Positions 9,409 through 19,600 of a stretch of 64,000 nt of DNA are shown here, piece by piece (the stretch's first letter is position 1; every line of letters starts with the position of its first letter). This DNA is from Lewinellaceae bacterium (GTDB lineage: Bacteria > Bacteroidota > Bacteroidia > Chitinophagales > Saprospiraceae), in the NCBI GenBank assembly GCA_020636045.1, contig JACJYP010000001.1, positions 310,001-374,000 of the forward strand, written 5' to 3'. Made by a program: the position numbers and the translations under genes. The notes beneath the pieces were generated by a model, which was not told where the DNA came from, made no database searches, and was given only the letters and a program-made list of their open reading frames with translations.

Positions 9409-10491
9409 TTACAAGGAAGGACCCAGTGAATTGTAATACTCCAGACTCCGCCTGATCTCCGCATCCCGCGGCGCCAGTATTTTCATGGAAAACGGCTTTC
9501 GCCCCGGGATCGCCATGCGCACCTTTCCGGAAGCGTTCTTTTTGTCGTGCCGCATCAACTCCAGAAGCACATCGGCGGCATGCATGGGGATCGGTCGATG
9601 CGGGAAATGTTTCAGAATGAGTTCCGCCACTTTGTCGAGGTGTTTTTTGCCGGCGCCGATGCAGGTTTCGCAAATGATGCCGATGGCGACGGCTTCTCCA
9701 TGCGTCAGCGGCTCCGTCGTTTCGAGAAAATAGCTCTCCAGGGTATGTCCGACGGTATGACCGAAATTGAGCAGCGCGCGCAGGCCTTTTTCATAGGGAT
9801 CTTCCTTTACCACGCGGGCTTTCACCTCGATCGAAGCGCGCAGCAGATCCATGTAGGACAGGCCATCCTGTGCATTCAGGCGTTTCCCGAGCTTGAAGTT
9901 TTTCGCATTGATCGCTTTCCACAGGGCCGGATCGCCGATCAGCGCGTGCTTGATCACTTCGGCAAAGCCGCTGCGCAGTTCCCGTTCCGGCAACGTATCC
10001 AGAAACACCGGGTCGACGAAAACGCCTGCCGGCTCACAGAATACACCGATCGTATTTTTCACTCCCTGAAAGTCGATGCCCAGTTTGCCTCCGATCGAGG
10101 CGTCGGTCATGCCGAGCAAGGTGGTCGGTACCTGTACGAAATCGATTCCGCGTTTCCAGGTGGCGGCACAAAAACCGCCCATATCGCCGATCACGCCACC
10201 GCCGAGGTTGATAAGCAGTGCTTTGCGGTCGAGTCCCGCCTCCAGCATGGCGTTCCAAACAAACGTACACATGCTCAGGCTTTTATGTTGTTCGCCGGCG
10301 GGGATGACAATGGCATTTTCGCCAAGCCGCAGACCTGTTTTTTCTTCAAATACAGGCAGGCAATATTGCAGGGTATGTTCGTCGGCCAGGACGGCAATTT
10401 GGGCATGGATCCTCTTCTTCAGCCAGGCCGGAAAGGTGGCCCGCAGGTCGCCTAACTGGACAAAATAATCACCGGGATGAAAAACATACAT
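9409..10491 (-). CDS. aroB: 3-dehydroquinate synthase
   Basis: This is the second shikimate-pathway enzyme, converting DAHP to 3-dehydroquinate with NAD+ and a divalent metal. The 360-residue protein carries the NAD-binding GGGVIGDMGGF segment, VPTTLLGMTDASIGGK, and the metal/active-site motifs RSGFAEVIKHALI, NFGHTVGHTLE and LTHGEAVAIG. No other aro genes are near. It lies 32 bp downstream of the histidine kinase gene in the same direction, so the two may share a transcript. Confidence 0.96.
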   Translation of the reverse strand: MYVFHPGDYFVQLGDLRATFPAWLKKRIHAQIAVLADEHTLQYCLPVFEEKTGLRLGENAIVIPAGEQHKSLSMCTFVWNAMLEAGLDRKALLINLGGGVIGDMGGFCAATWKRGIDFVQVPTTLLGMTDASIGGKLGIDFQGVKNTIGVFCEPAGVFVDPVFLDTLPERELRSGFAEVIKHALIGDPALWKAINAKNFKLGKRLNAQDGLSYMDLLRASIEVKARVVKEDPYEKGLRALLNFGHTVGHTLESYFLETTEPLTHGEAVAIGIICETCIGAGKKHLDKVAELILKHFPHRPIPMHAADVLLELMRHDKKNASGKVRMAIPGRKPFSMKILAPRDAEIRRSLEYYNSLGPSL

Positions 10492-10523
10492 GGTCAGTCA
10501 TTTGGCGCAGGGAACGGCCGGCT

Positions 10524-11816
10524 TCAACCGGATACCGGCATATTGATCTCGATGGTCGTGCCCTTGTTGGGCTCGCTGTGGATATCGAGTTTCCATTTGT
10601 GTTCCTTGCACATGGTTTTTACATAATACAATCCAAGCCCGAAACCCTTGACATTGTGCACGTTGCCGGTCGGCACCCGGTAAAACTTATCGAACACGCG
10701 CTTCAGGTGTTCTTTGGGAATGCCGATGCCCTTGTCCTGAATACTAAGTACAGTACGACCATCCTCTTGTTTCAGAGCGATGCGAATTTCGGGCGCCCCT
10801 TTGCTGTATTTAACGCCGTTATCGACGAGGTTGTGCAGGATGTTGGTCAGGTGCATCCGATCGGCGCGCACCATGACGGCCGAGGCCGGGAGGTCGAGTT
10901 CCAGGCGCCCGCCTTCCCGTTCATTCACCTTCATTTCAATGGACGGCGTTACCTCCCTGATCAGTTCGACCAGATCGAGTTCTTCCGTGTTGAGTTCGAT
11001 CTTGTCCCGCTCGATCTTGGCCAGTTGCAGCACTTTTTCCACCTGTGTGTTCAGGCGAAGCACCTGTTCCTTGATGATGCCGGAATAGCGGTTCAGGCGC
11101 GGGTCTTTTTTTATCTGGTCATTTTGCAAAAAAACGTCGGTAGATACATTGATCGTAGAGATCGGGGTCTTGAACTCGTGGGTCATGTTGTTGATGAAGT
11201 CGCGCTGGAGTTCCGACAGCTGTTTCTGACGCAGGATCACGAACATGGCGTAGATAAAAAACGCCAGGGTGATCAGCATGAGCGCGGTGAACACGACCAC
11301 GATCCACATATTGCTGAGGATATTGACGTTTTTCCCCGGGAAACGCACGCCGTAATAGTAGTTCAATTCCGTGCGGATATGCGGCGGCAGCGCTTCGCTC
11401 TTGTCCAGTTCAACGACTGAAAAAGGCGAAGTTTTGTTGTACTTGATCGTTTTGCCGGTGACCATCTGCTTGCTGGAGCAGTCGAATATGCCGTACTGGA
11501 AATCCTCGTGCATACCCTGGTTCTCGAATGATTTTTGCAGGTAAAATTCCAGGGTTTTGGGGTCGAAGTCATTGTCCACATTCACCACGTAATAATTGGA
11601 AGATACCTGATCGATCAGGTTCTGGGGAGGCAGTTCGAACAAGGTAGCCTGCGCCAGGTTTTTGGAAGCGTCCAGCAGCGCCTGATATACTTTCCGGTTG
11701 AACTCCTGTTCCTGTAGGTCCCAGGTGCGCAGCACCCAATAGGTCTGCACGGCCAGGAGGCTGAGGATCGACAAGGCTCCCAGTACGATCACGCGGCGTA
11801 TAACGGTATTGGTCAT
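10524..11816 (-). CDS. Membrane sensor histidine kinase (orphan)
   Basis: The 430-residue protein has a membrane segment at about 9-29, a ~140-residue periplasmic sensor region with no recognised fold, a second membrane segment at about 171-195, and a HisKA/HATPase core. The H box is MTHEFKTPIS with His213, the N box is HNLVDNGVKYS, and the G boxes are DKGIGIPKEH and GFGLGLYYVK. It should autophosphorylate and signal to a response regulator, but none is adjacent. The next genes are aroB downstream and an M23 peptidase upstream. Signal and partner are unknown. Confidence 0.9.
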   Translation of the reverse strand: MTNTVIRRVIVLGALSILSLLAVQTYWVLRTWDLQEQEFNRKVYQALLDASKNLAQATLFELPPQNLIDQVSSNYYVVNVDNDFDPKTLEFYLQKSFENQGMHEDFQYGIFDCSSKQMVTGKTIKYNKTSPFSVVELDKSEALPPHIRTELNYYYGVRFPGKNVNILSNMWIVVVFTALMLITLAFFIYAMFVILRQKQLSELQRDFINNMTHEFKTPISTINVSTDVFLQNDQIKKDPRLNRYSGIIKEQVLRLNTQVEKVLQLAKIERDKIELNTEELDLVELIREVTPSIEMKVNEREGGRLELDLPASAVMVRADRMHLTNILHNLVDNGVKYSKGAPEIRIALKQEDGRTVLSIQDKGIGIPKEHLKRVFDKFYRVPTGNVHNVKGFGLGLYYVKTMCKEHKWKLDIHSEPNKGTTIEINMPVSG

Positions 11817-11937
11817 GTTTTTATCTCTGACGGGTCAAGGCAAACGAATTAAACACACAAACCGGCAGATCGTTGTGCGCCGCAAAGGTCGGGAAGGAAT
11901 TTGACGCCTCTTGTGGCATTAGGCAAACATTTACATG

Positions 11938-11972
11938 AAAAAAGGGGAACACCGCTTTACACGGCATCCCCC
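11938..11972 (-). terminator. Intrinsic terminator of the M23 peptidase gene
   Basis: Read on the minus strand, an 11-bp stem (11972-11962 with 11954-11944, including a few G-U pairs) closes a 7-nt loop and is followed by six T at 11943-11938. It lies about 70 bp after the peptidase stop codon and separates that gene from the histidine kinase. Confidence 0.9.
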
Positions 11973-12044
11973 TTTGCTGTCTATTGTCTCCTGCTGCATT
12001 TTAACAGGCAGGTGACCTATCCGTTCATAGTGTTTTCCAGATTT

Positions 12045-13028
12045 TTAGTCCAGCGACTGGTTGGCCATATTGGCCACTTTCACCATTTGCTGGTATTCCT
12101 GCGGCGTAAGATTGTCCATGCAGAAATTGATCGGGTTGACCGGGTTGCCTTTGCGGTGCACTTCGTAGTGCAGGTGCGGCGCTGTCGAAAGCCCTGTGTC
12201 GCCTACTTCACCGATCTTCTGGCCTTTTTTCACGCGCTCACCCTGGCGCACGGTGATCTTGCTCATGTGCCCGTACAGGGTTTCGTAGCCGTATCCGTGG
12301 CTGATCTTCACGCAGTTGCCGTAGCCGGAATGCCAGCCCGTAGACACCACCGTGCCGTCGCCGGATGCCTGAATGGCGGTGCCGACGCGCGCAGGGAAGT
12401 CAAGCCCGGCGTGAAACTTCCTGATCTTGTATACAGGGTGGATGCGATAGCCGAAACCCGAAAGCGTACCGATGCTTTTTTGCAACTTGTCTTCGCGGAC
12501 AGGTTTGACGCTTGGGATGGAAGCCAGCATTTTTTGCTGGTTGTTGGCCATGTCCTGCAGGGTGTCGAGCGATTTGCTTTGCAGCGCGAGCTGGCGGCTC
12601 AACATATCCACCCGCTCGAGGGTAGTTGCTACGATATCGCCGCCGTATTTGAATGCGGCAAGTTCGGGATGAGCCTCATGGCCACCGATACCGGCATTCC
12701 AGATGTCGTTGTCGATGGGATCCATGCCGAAAACGGCCCTGTGCACATTGGCGTCGCGATCCTGAATGTTTTTGAGAACCTTACTCATCAGATCCAGCTG
12801 ACCATCCATCTGGTTGTACTTATATCCCATCTGTTCGATCTCCCGCACCAGTTCTTTTTCGCGGGGCGAGGGGAAGAGGGTATAGAGTAAAGCAAGTAAG
12901 GCGAAAGAGGTAACAAGTACGACGGAGAAAAATCCGAAGGCTTGTAGGAGACGGGTTTTGAACGGGATTACTACTTTTTCGTAGGTTAATGTTTGAATGT
13001 TGTAGACAAACTTTTCTTTCCTGCCCAT
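12045..13028 (-). CDS. M23 (LytM-type) cell-wall endopeptidase, membrane anchored
   Basis: The 327-residue protein has a basic N-terminus, one membrane segment at about 31-52 and a coiled-coil-like stretch at about 55-185. Residues 195-300 form an M23 peptidase domain. Zinc ligands are present: His206 and Asp210 in FHAGLD, and His287 in HLHYE, with the catalytic His254 in YGH. It probably cleaves peptidoglycan cross-links in the periplasm. The coiled coil plus LytM layout also resembles regulators of amidases such as EnvC, but those usually lack the metal ligands, which are intact here. It has a long 5' leader and a very good promoter. Confidence 0.9.
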   Translation of the reverse strand: MGRKEKFVYNIQTLTYEKVVIPFKTRLLQAFGFFSVVLVTSFALLALLYTLFPSPREKELVREIEQMGYKYNQMDGQLDLMSKVLKNIQDRDANVHRAVFGMDPIDNDIWNAGIGGHEAHPELAAFKYGGDIVATTLERVDMLSRQLALQSKSLDTLQDMANNQQKMLASIPSVKPVREDKLQKSIGTLSGFGYRIHPVYKIRKFHAGLDFPARVGTAIQASGDGTVVSTGWHSGYGNCVKISHGYGYETLYGHMSKITVRQGERVKKGQKIGEVGDTGLSTAPHLHYEVHRKGNPVNPINFCMDNLTPQEYQQMVKVANMANQSLD

Positions 13029-13564
13029 ACATTTAGAGTTTACCAGGCGAATCAGGCGATTACAATGCCTCGGTGTTTTTGCAAATCAGTTCGGCGGACG
13101 CAGAGGGTGGTTTGGATTAGGTTTTTTCGGGCAGTTGAAAGCGGATAATTTGGCGTCGCCGTCGATGCGCCTGGTTTGTTAGAGTCGGGTAACTCGGCTC
13201 TTGGCTTTCATGGGTGAGGCGCACAAATGTAGCAACACGCAATTTTCTGGCAAACTTTTTTACCAAAAAAACAACTTTTTGAGGCAATTAAGGCAAAACA
13301 CAGGCCATTTGATACAATTTTTTCTGTCTTTTACCTGTCAATAGCGCATTAAAATTGGTTTTTAACTTTCAGTAATATGACCATATCACTGTCGGGAGGG
13401 ATGGCAAAAAAAGAGAATTAGCGGGTAATTATTGAGCCTGCGGCAGGTTTTAACACTTAACGGTTTTACGCGATAGATATCTGCCCTGGAAATCAAGGCG
13501 CTACGGACCGGTTTTCCATGCTCGTTTTGAAGTCCTGCGCTTCGTGAAGTTGGCAGCCGCCGTG
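13029..13564. other. Non-coding region with M23 leader
   Basis: These 536 bp hold no credible gene. The part next to the M23 gene (13029 to about 13217) is its predicted leader of about 190 nt. The rest, up to the 3' end of the membrane protein gene, is AT-rich with several T and A runs. No tRNA, tmRNA or known riboswitch was recognised. Confidence 0.6.
13224..13254 (-). promoter_or_regulatory. Promoter of the M23 peptidase gene
   Basis: On the minus strand TTTG (13254-13251), a 19-bp spacer and TACATTTG (13231-13224) match the full Bacteroidetes sigma-ABfr consensus (TTTG, N19-20, TAnnTTTG). Transcription should begin near 13217, giving a leader of about 190 nt. Confidence 0.75.
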
Positions 13565-14320
13565 CTATTCTTCAGCGAGGTCGAGGATCATGATCTTTTG
13601 CCAGATCTTGGCTGCCATGCCCTGTGTGAGCGACTCCTGATCGTTCACGGCATTCAGCACCACAGGGTCATCCATGTTCTGTGCGAAAAGGGCCGCTACT
13701 TTACTGTTCAGCGCCAGCATTTCGGAGCAGTAATCGAGATAGCGCGTCAATTCGAGCCGCGAGAGGCTGCGTTCCGGAGAAGCCCGCGTCTGTGTAAACC
13801 GCCCCATCAGGTAGGCAGGGTCTTTGGTGAGCTGATGCATATCCACCACGTGCGCGATGCTGCGCAGTCGATGCAATGCGGCGAGCGCCGAGTGTTGTTT
13901 GATCCGTGTTTCCAGGCTGATGAGGAAAAAGAGGGCAAGGCCCAAAAAGATAAGTTCGTTGATGGCGGTTTCGGTGGTCTGCATAAGATCCACGAGGCCG
14001 TTGGTTTCGAAAGAGAAGTGTTGTATCAGTTGAAAAAGCGCCCAGAGTACAAGGCCGAGCAACAGCATTGCCGCCACCCACGCGGCAATGCGCACCGGCC
14101 AGATCGGCGGTACCAGGCGCCGCGCCAGCTCCACCGACTCGTAGGATAAGGCCCTGAATTCCGCGCATACTTTGCTCAAGCCGGAATCGGGGAAACGGTC
14201 GCTGATCCGCTGTTCCAGCCGTTCGATCGTTTTCAGGATCAACCCGGCCTTCAATTCGGTGTATCGACCTCCGGCATGGGTTTTATCCTTCAACGGACTA
14301 AGCCAGTCAAGTAAATGCAT
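13565..14320 (-). CDS. Hypothetical two-helix membrane protein
   Basis: I do not recognise this 251-residue protein. It has a helical N-terminal region (about 1-70), two membrane segments at about 75-98 and 118-135, and a charged helical C-terminal half that is probably cytoplasmic. No signal peptide or catalytic motif is visible. It lies 103 bp downstream of uvrB on the same strand. Codon use and composition resemble its neighbours, so it is likely a real gene. Confidence 0.7.
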   Translation of the reverse strand: MHLLDWLSPLKDKTHAGGRYTELKAGLILKTIERLEQRISDRFPDSGLSKVCAEFRALSYESVELARRLVPPIWPVRIAAWVAAMLLLGLVLWALFQLIQHFSFETNGLVDLMQTTETAINELIFLGLALFFLISLETRIKQHSALAALHRLRSIAHVVDMHQLTKDPAYLMGRFTQTRASPERSLSRLELTRYLDYCSEMLALNSKVAALFAQNMDDPVVLNAVNDQESLTQGMAAKIWQKIMILDLAEE

Positions 14321-14423
14321 ATCCGGTGCTTGGTATTTTCGAGCTTAAATTTCCGGAATTTTCAAGCACTGGGGTATTTCTAAGAGCAAAAAAGGCAAAT
14401 TAACAATCCCGACCATCCATAAC

Positions 14424-16460
14424 CTACTCCCTGCCAAATCGTTCACCCAGTATCTTCTTCAGTGCCAGCATTTCGTCGCGAAACTGTGCGGCAGTGATAA
14501 AATCGAGGTCTTTAGCCGCCTTTTTCATATTGCTCTCCGATTCGGCGATCATCTTTTCCAGTTGCGACCGCGTGGCGTAGGCCACCACCGGTTCGGCGGC
14601 AAGATCGATTTCTCCGTTTTCGACGTAGTATTTGGTGGGTTCCGTGCCGCGGATATCGAGAATGCTGCGCTGCGCCAGGATCTGTTCCCTGCTTTTGGTC
14701 ACCGTAGTCGGCGTAATTCCATGCTTTTCATTGTACGCGATCTGGACCAGCCGCCGGCGGTTGGTTTCATCGATGGTGTTGCGCATCGAGTCGGTGAGTT
14801 TATCCGCGTAAAAGATCACCAGCCCGTTTGAGTTGCGCGCAGCACGGCCGGCGGTCTGCGTCAGCGAGCGGGTATTGCGCAGGAAGCCCTCTTTGTCTGC
14901 ATCGAGAATGGCCACAAGCGACACTTCCGGCAGATCGAGTCCCTCGCGAAGCAGGTTCACGCCGATCAGCACATCGTATTCGCCGAGGCGCAGGTCGCGC
15001 AGTATTTCCACGCGTTCGAGGGTTTCCACTTCCGAATGGATGTAGCGGCAGCGAATTCCCACCCGGGCGAGATAGTTGGCCAGTTCTTCGGCCATGCGCT
15101 TGGTCAGCGTGGTCACCAGGGCCCGTTCGCCCACTTCGGTGCGCCGTTGTATCTCTTCCAGCAGGTCGTCGATCTGGTTGAGGGAAGGGCGCACATCGAT
15201 CGGAGGGTCCAGCAGGCCCGTCGGACGCACCAGTTGCTCTACCACTACCCCTTCCGTCTGCTCCAGTTCGTAATCTCCGGGTGTGGCGCTCACGAAGATG
15301 ACCTGGTTGATCTGGCCCTCGAATTCCTCGAAACTCAGCGGCCGGTTGTCCATGGCCGAGGGCAGGCGGAAGCCCCAGTTTACGAGCGATTGTTTGCGCG
15401 CGCGGTCGCCGCCCCACATGCCGCGCACCTGTGGTATCGTGACGTGACTTTCATCCACGATCATCAGGTAGTCGTCGGGAAAATAGTCGAGCAGGCAAAA
15501 CGGCCGCGTCCCCGGTTCCCGGCGGTCGAAAAACCGCGAGTAGTTCTCGATACCCGAGCAGTAGCCGAGTTCCCTGATCATTTCCAGGTCGAAGGTGGTG
15601 CGCTCGCGGATACGCCGCGCTTCGGGCAGGCGCCCTTCCGAAATGAAATACTTTTCCTGGGCCGCCATTTCATCCTGTATCTCCTTGATGATCAGGTTAA
15701 GACGGTCTTTCGGTGCGATGTAGAGGTTTGCCGGAAAAATAGCCGCCGTGTCCATCGCCTGTATGCGCTTGCCGGAAGCGATCTCGATGCTTTCAATGCT
15801 CTCTATTTCATCGCCCCAGAATATGACCCGGTAGCCCCAGTCGGCGTATGGCAGGTTGATGTCCACCGTATCGCCGCGCACCCGGAAGGTAGCGCGTGAA
15901 AAATCCGTTTCCGTGCGGGCATACAGGCTGTCTACCAGGGCATACAGAAACTGCGTTTTGGACAGTTTCATGCCCTTGTGGAGGCGAATGATGCCCGTTT
16001 TGTAATCCTCCGGGTTGCCCATACCGTAAATGCAGGACACGGATGCCACAATGATGATGTCGCGCCGGCCCGAGAGCAGGGTGCTCGTGGCTTTCAGGCG
16101 AAGTTTATCCACCAGTTCATTGATACTCAGGTCCTTTTCTATGTAGGTATCCGTGACCGACACGTAGGCTTCCGGCTGGTAGTAATCGTAATAGGACACG
16201 AAATACTCGACGGCGTTGTCGGGAAAAAAGGTCTGGAATTCGCTGAACAGCTGAGCGGTCAGGGTCTTGTTGTGGGTCAGCACCAGGGTCGGCTTGTTGA
16301 GTTCGGCGATCACGTTTGCCATCGTGAACGTTTTTCCCGAACCCGTCACTCCCAGCAGCACCTGGGCGCGTTCGCCGTTTTCCACGCCACCGATCAGTTG
16401 CCGGATCGCCTGCGGCTGGTCACCGGTCGGCTGATATTGGGAAGATATTTTGAAATCCAT
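14424..16460 (-). CDS. uvrB: Excinuclease ABC subunit B
   Basis: UvrB is the damage-verifying helicase-like subunit of nucleotide excision repair, working with UvrA and UvrC. The protein is 678 residues from the ATG at 16460 (MDFKISSQYQPTGDQPQAI); an upstream in-frame ATG at 16505 would add an unconserved tail. Visible motifs are Walker A LLGVTGSGKTFTMAN, the beta-hairpin region YYDYYQPEAYV, the DEAD-like VDESHVTIPQ, ATPGDYE, helicase motifs VGVNLLREGLD and QTAGRAARN, and a C-terminal UVR domain (RSQLEKMIAESESNMKKAAK) that binds UvrC. Length is normal for the family. Confidence 0.97.
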   Translation of the reverse strand: MDFKISSQYQPTGDQPQAIRQLIGGVENGERAQVLLGVTGSGKTFTMANVIAELNKPTLVLTHNKTLTAQLFSEFQTFFPDNAVEYFVSYYDYYQPEAYVSVTDTYIEKDLSINELVDKLRLKATSTLLSGRRDIIIVASVSCIYGMGNPEDYKTGIIRLHKGMKLSKTQFLYALVDSLYARTETDFSRATFRVRGDTVDINLPYADWGYRVIFWGDEIESIESIEIASGKRIQAMDTAAIFPANLYIAPKDRLNLIIKEIQDEMAAQEKYFISEGRLPEARRIRERTTFDLEMIRELGYCSGIENYSRFFDRREPGTRPFCLLDYFPDDYLMIVDESHVTIPQVRGMWGGDRARKQSLVNWGFRLPSAMDNRPLSFEEFEGQINQVIFVSATPGDYELEQTEGVVVEQLVRPTGLLDPPIDVRPSLNQIDDLLEEIQRRTEVGERALVTTLTKRMAEELANYLARVGIRCRYIHSEVETLERVEILRDLRLGEYDVLIGVNLLREGLDLPEVSLVAILDADKEGFLRNTRSLTQTAGRAARNSNGLVIFYADKLTDSMRNTIDETNRRRLVQIAYNEKHGITPTTVTKSREQILAQRSILDIRGTEPTKYYVENGEIDLAAEPVVAYATRSQLEKMIAESESNMKKAAKDLDFITAAQFRDEMLALKKILGERFGRE

Positions 16461-16570
16461 ATGCAGGTGAAAAAGGACGTTGAGTGCGCCCGAACACAAA
16501 CCCACAAAAATCGGATTTTGTTGCCAATTTTAAAAACTTTTTGTGTTTTTATCTATGGTCTTCCAATAAA

Positions 16571-16602
16571 AATTACCCCGACCGAACAAATGCCGGCCGG
16601 GG
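16571..16602 (-). terminator. Intrinsic terminator of the SprB-repeat gene
   Basis: On the minus strand a 9-bp stem (CCCCGGCCG at 16602-16594 with 16584-16576, one G-U pair) and 9-nt loop are followed by TAATTTTTATT. It sits about 35 bp after the stop of the large T9SS protein gene and before uvrB. Confidence 0.8.
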
Positions 16603-16638
16603 TTGGATATGAATGCTTGTTTTAACAATTGGTTCCGG

Positions 16639-19600
16639 TCAACGAACGATCAGTTTCCCGCTGCCCACGACCGCTCCGTTCTGGCGCACATGGAACAGGT
16701 AAATGCCCGCCGGCCAGTCGGTTTTTTGCAGGCGGAACCGGTCGCCTGCTGTCTGCATTTCCCTGATCATGACGCCCTGCAGATTGAATACCTGCAAGGA
16801 CAATGGCGAGGCGTCGCGCAATCCCTTCACGCTTAATACTGCCTCGTTGGCGAAGGGATTCGGCGCAACGCTCACTTCCGCGCCGGGCACATGGGGTTGC
16901 CAGATGCCGACGAGAAAATCTTCTCCGAGCCGGTGGAACGTGGTATTGGTGATTACAGGTTCGTTAAAATCGAAATAGATCGCCGCATCGTTCTCGATCA
17001 CCGTCTCCAGCGGCGCATCGGCGCGGGGCAGAATGCTGAATTTCACGAAGCCGTTCGAACCGGCCTGGTTGACGTTGCTGTCGGGCAGCAGGATGTTTTC
17101 AAAAAGGAAGGTCGCGATGCCTGTACCGCTGAGATCGAAATGATAGTCGTGACTGCTCGGGCCGGGTCGGATCGTTGTCGGGTCGAGCCATGCCGACAGT
17201 GTATCCACCACGCGCACCGTGAATGCGGTATCGGTGCCCGTATTCTGGAAGCGGATGAGGTATTCCAGTTCAGTGCCGGGGCGGATGTAATGCGAGGCGC
17301 CGTAACCTACCGGGAAGGCCTGCTTGTCGTTGGGGTCGAAAGAACCGACCACCGTGGTGCAATCATAATCGACCCAGGGATCGGCATCGTCCAGCGGGAA
17401 CTGTCCGAGGAATCCCATTGAAAACGAGGAAGTTGTAGTGCATCCTTCCACAGAAAGGGCCGGTTGCGAATTGCCCGGGTGAAACGGCACCTGATCGACT
17501 TCTACCCGCCAGGTGCTGCCGTTTGCCGGAAAAGTCAGCGTTTCCATATTACCCGCATCGAGAATAACCTGCCCCTGCATCAGCATCACAGCATCTTCCA
17601 CCACGATATAATCGACGGCTTGGGTCATGTTCCCTGCGCCGACATTCTGAATAAAAAAGCGGACGGAATCTGTATTGCAGATGCTTGAAACGGAAATGCT
17701 GGCGCCCGACCACAGCGGGTTTGCCTGTACGCATGGGAAGTCGGGGTATATGTGTGCCTCCGAACAAAGCGACTGACCGAGCACCGCATCGCAGCTCACT
17801 GCAATTTTCAGGTAAAACATGCCGCACTCGCCCGATTCCACGTCTCCTAGATCAAACTGCAGCATGTTATTGCCCAGGTCCGTATAGGGAAGCGGTGACG
17901 ATACCGGTGAGATCAGCGGATCAAGCGTAATTATTATGCTGGCATCTTCCGCAACGGCAGTTCCTTCATTGCAATAGTTGATGTAATAATAGTTATTCGA
18001 AAAACAGCGCCGCAATACATTCGTACCGATCGTTACGGTCAGCAAAGGGCAGTCCTGTAACTTGTATACTGGCATATAGCCCACATCGAAGGTTTCGTCG
18101 GGCATATCGGCCATCACGGGTACGCCGGGCAGGCAGGATTGCCATAATCCGTTGGGGGTAATGACCGATACCGTGTAGTCTCCGATCGGCACGCCGATAA
18201 AAAACTTCCCGTCCGCATCTGTTATGCCGTAATATGTCTGCGGCCCTTCGGCTTTTACCAGCCATCCGCTTAATCCCGGCTCGCCGGAATCATACTGACA
18301 GTTTTGGGTCGTATCATTTGTAACAAAGCCTTCCAGGTATGCGCACACGCCATTGTTGGGGTTCGCAGTAAAGGAAGCTATTTGCGTACACCCATTGGCA
18401 TCGGTTATTGTTAAAAAGTAAGTGTCGGCGGTCGTAAACACATTGGTAGGTCCATCCACCCCATTACTCCACAGGTAAGCAAATGGCGGGTTACTGCCAG
18501 CGGGGTTGGCTGTGACACCTACACCGCTACAATCATTGTACAATTCAACTATACTGATCACAATCTGTGGTGCATCGACAATAATGACAGGCTGTGATAC
18601 AGCGGTGCAGTTGTTGGCATCGGTGATCGTTACGACATAGACGCCCGCACCCAGACCAAACTGGTCGGGTGTTGTACTTCCACTGCTCCAGTTGTATGTA
18701 TACGGCGGCGTTCCGCCAAACACCGTGACAACAACGCTGCCGTCGTTGCTGCCCGGGCAGGTGGGATTGGTGCCCGCAGCGGCGACTATCATGGGTACCG
18801 GTTCATTCACTGAAACGGTAGCATGGTAATTACAGTCCGTGGCGTCCGTGGCAATAAGGGAATAAGTACCGGCAATCAGGTTGGAGATATCCTGTGAGGT
18901 GCTTGAAAAACCGGCAGGCCCCATCCAGGCGAAGGTAAACGGAGCTTGTCCGACCGAAAGGTTTGTAATGCTGATGGCGCCGTCGTCGCTTCCGGGACAA
19001 AAGGCATCCGTCACGGAAAAATCTTGCAATGCCAATATCGGCCCGTCGAAAACCTCAACTTCATCGGTAGCAGTGCATCCGTTGGTTCCGGTTACCGTCA
19101 GTTGATAAATACCCGCATCCGGGCTGCTGACATCCACTTCGGGGACACTCGACGAGAATCCATTGGGGCCTGACCAACTGATGGAGGCGCCCGACGCAAA
19201 ATTCGCACTCAGCGTCACCATCCCGCCGCCGCATGGAAATCCGAGGTCGGGGCCTGCATCGGCGAGCGGGGGAATCACATTCTCCAGGACGACTACCGTT
19301 GCAGTTGCGGTGCAGCCGTTTGATACGTCCGTAACGATCAGCAGGTAAGTGCCCGGAGAGCTTACTGTGGGGCTTTGCTCGTTGGTGACAAACCCGCTTG
19401 GCCCGACCCAGGAATACGTCACAACCGGCGGAGAAGCCGTTGCGGTTAAAGTCCCAGTCGGATTATTGCAATTAAGGGTGACGTCAGGTCCGATAGAGAT
19501 TGCCGGCACAGCGATGTCCTGATCCACAAACACTTCCGATTCTGCCGTGCATCCGAACATATTGGTCACTGTAACGGAATAATTGCCCGCGGCATTAACA

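Noticed and set aside
13029..13564. tRNA, tmRNA or known riboswitch in the M23 leader
   Set aside because: I could not fold a cloverleaf or find tmRNA ends or any riboswitch core. Only the promoter and leader are supported.
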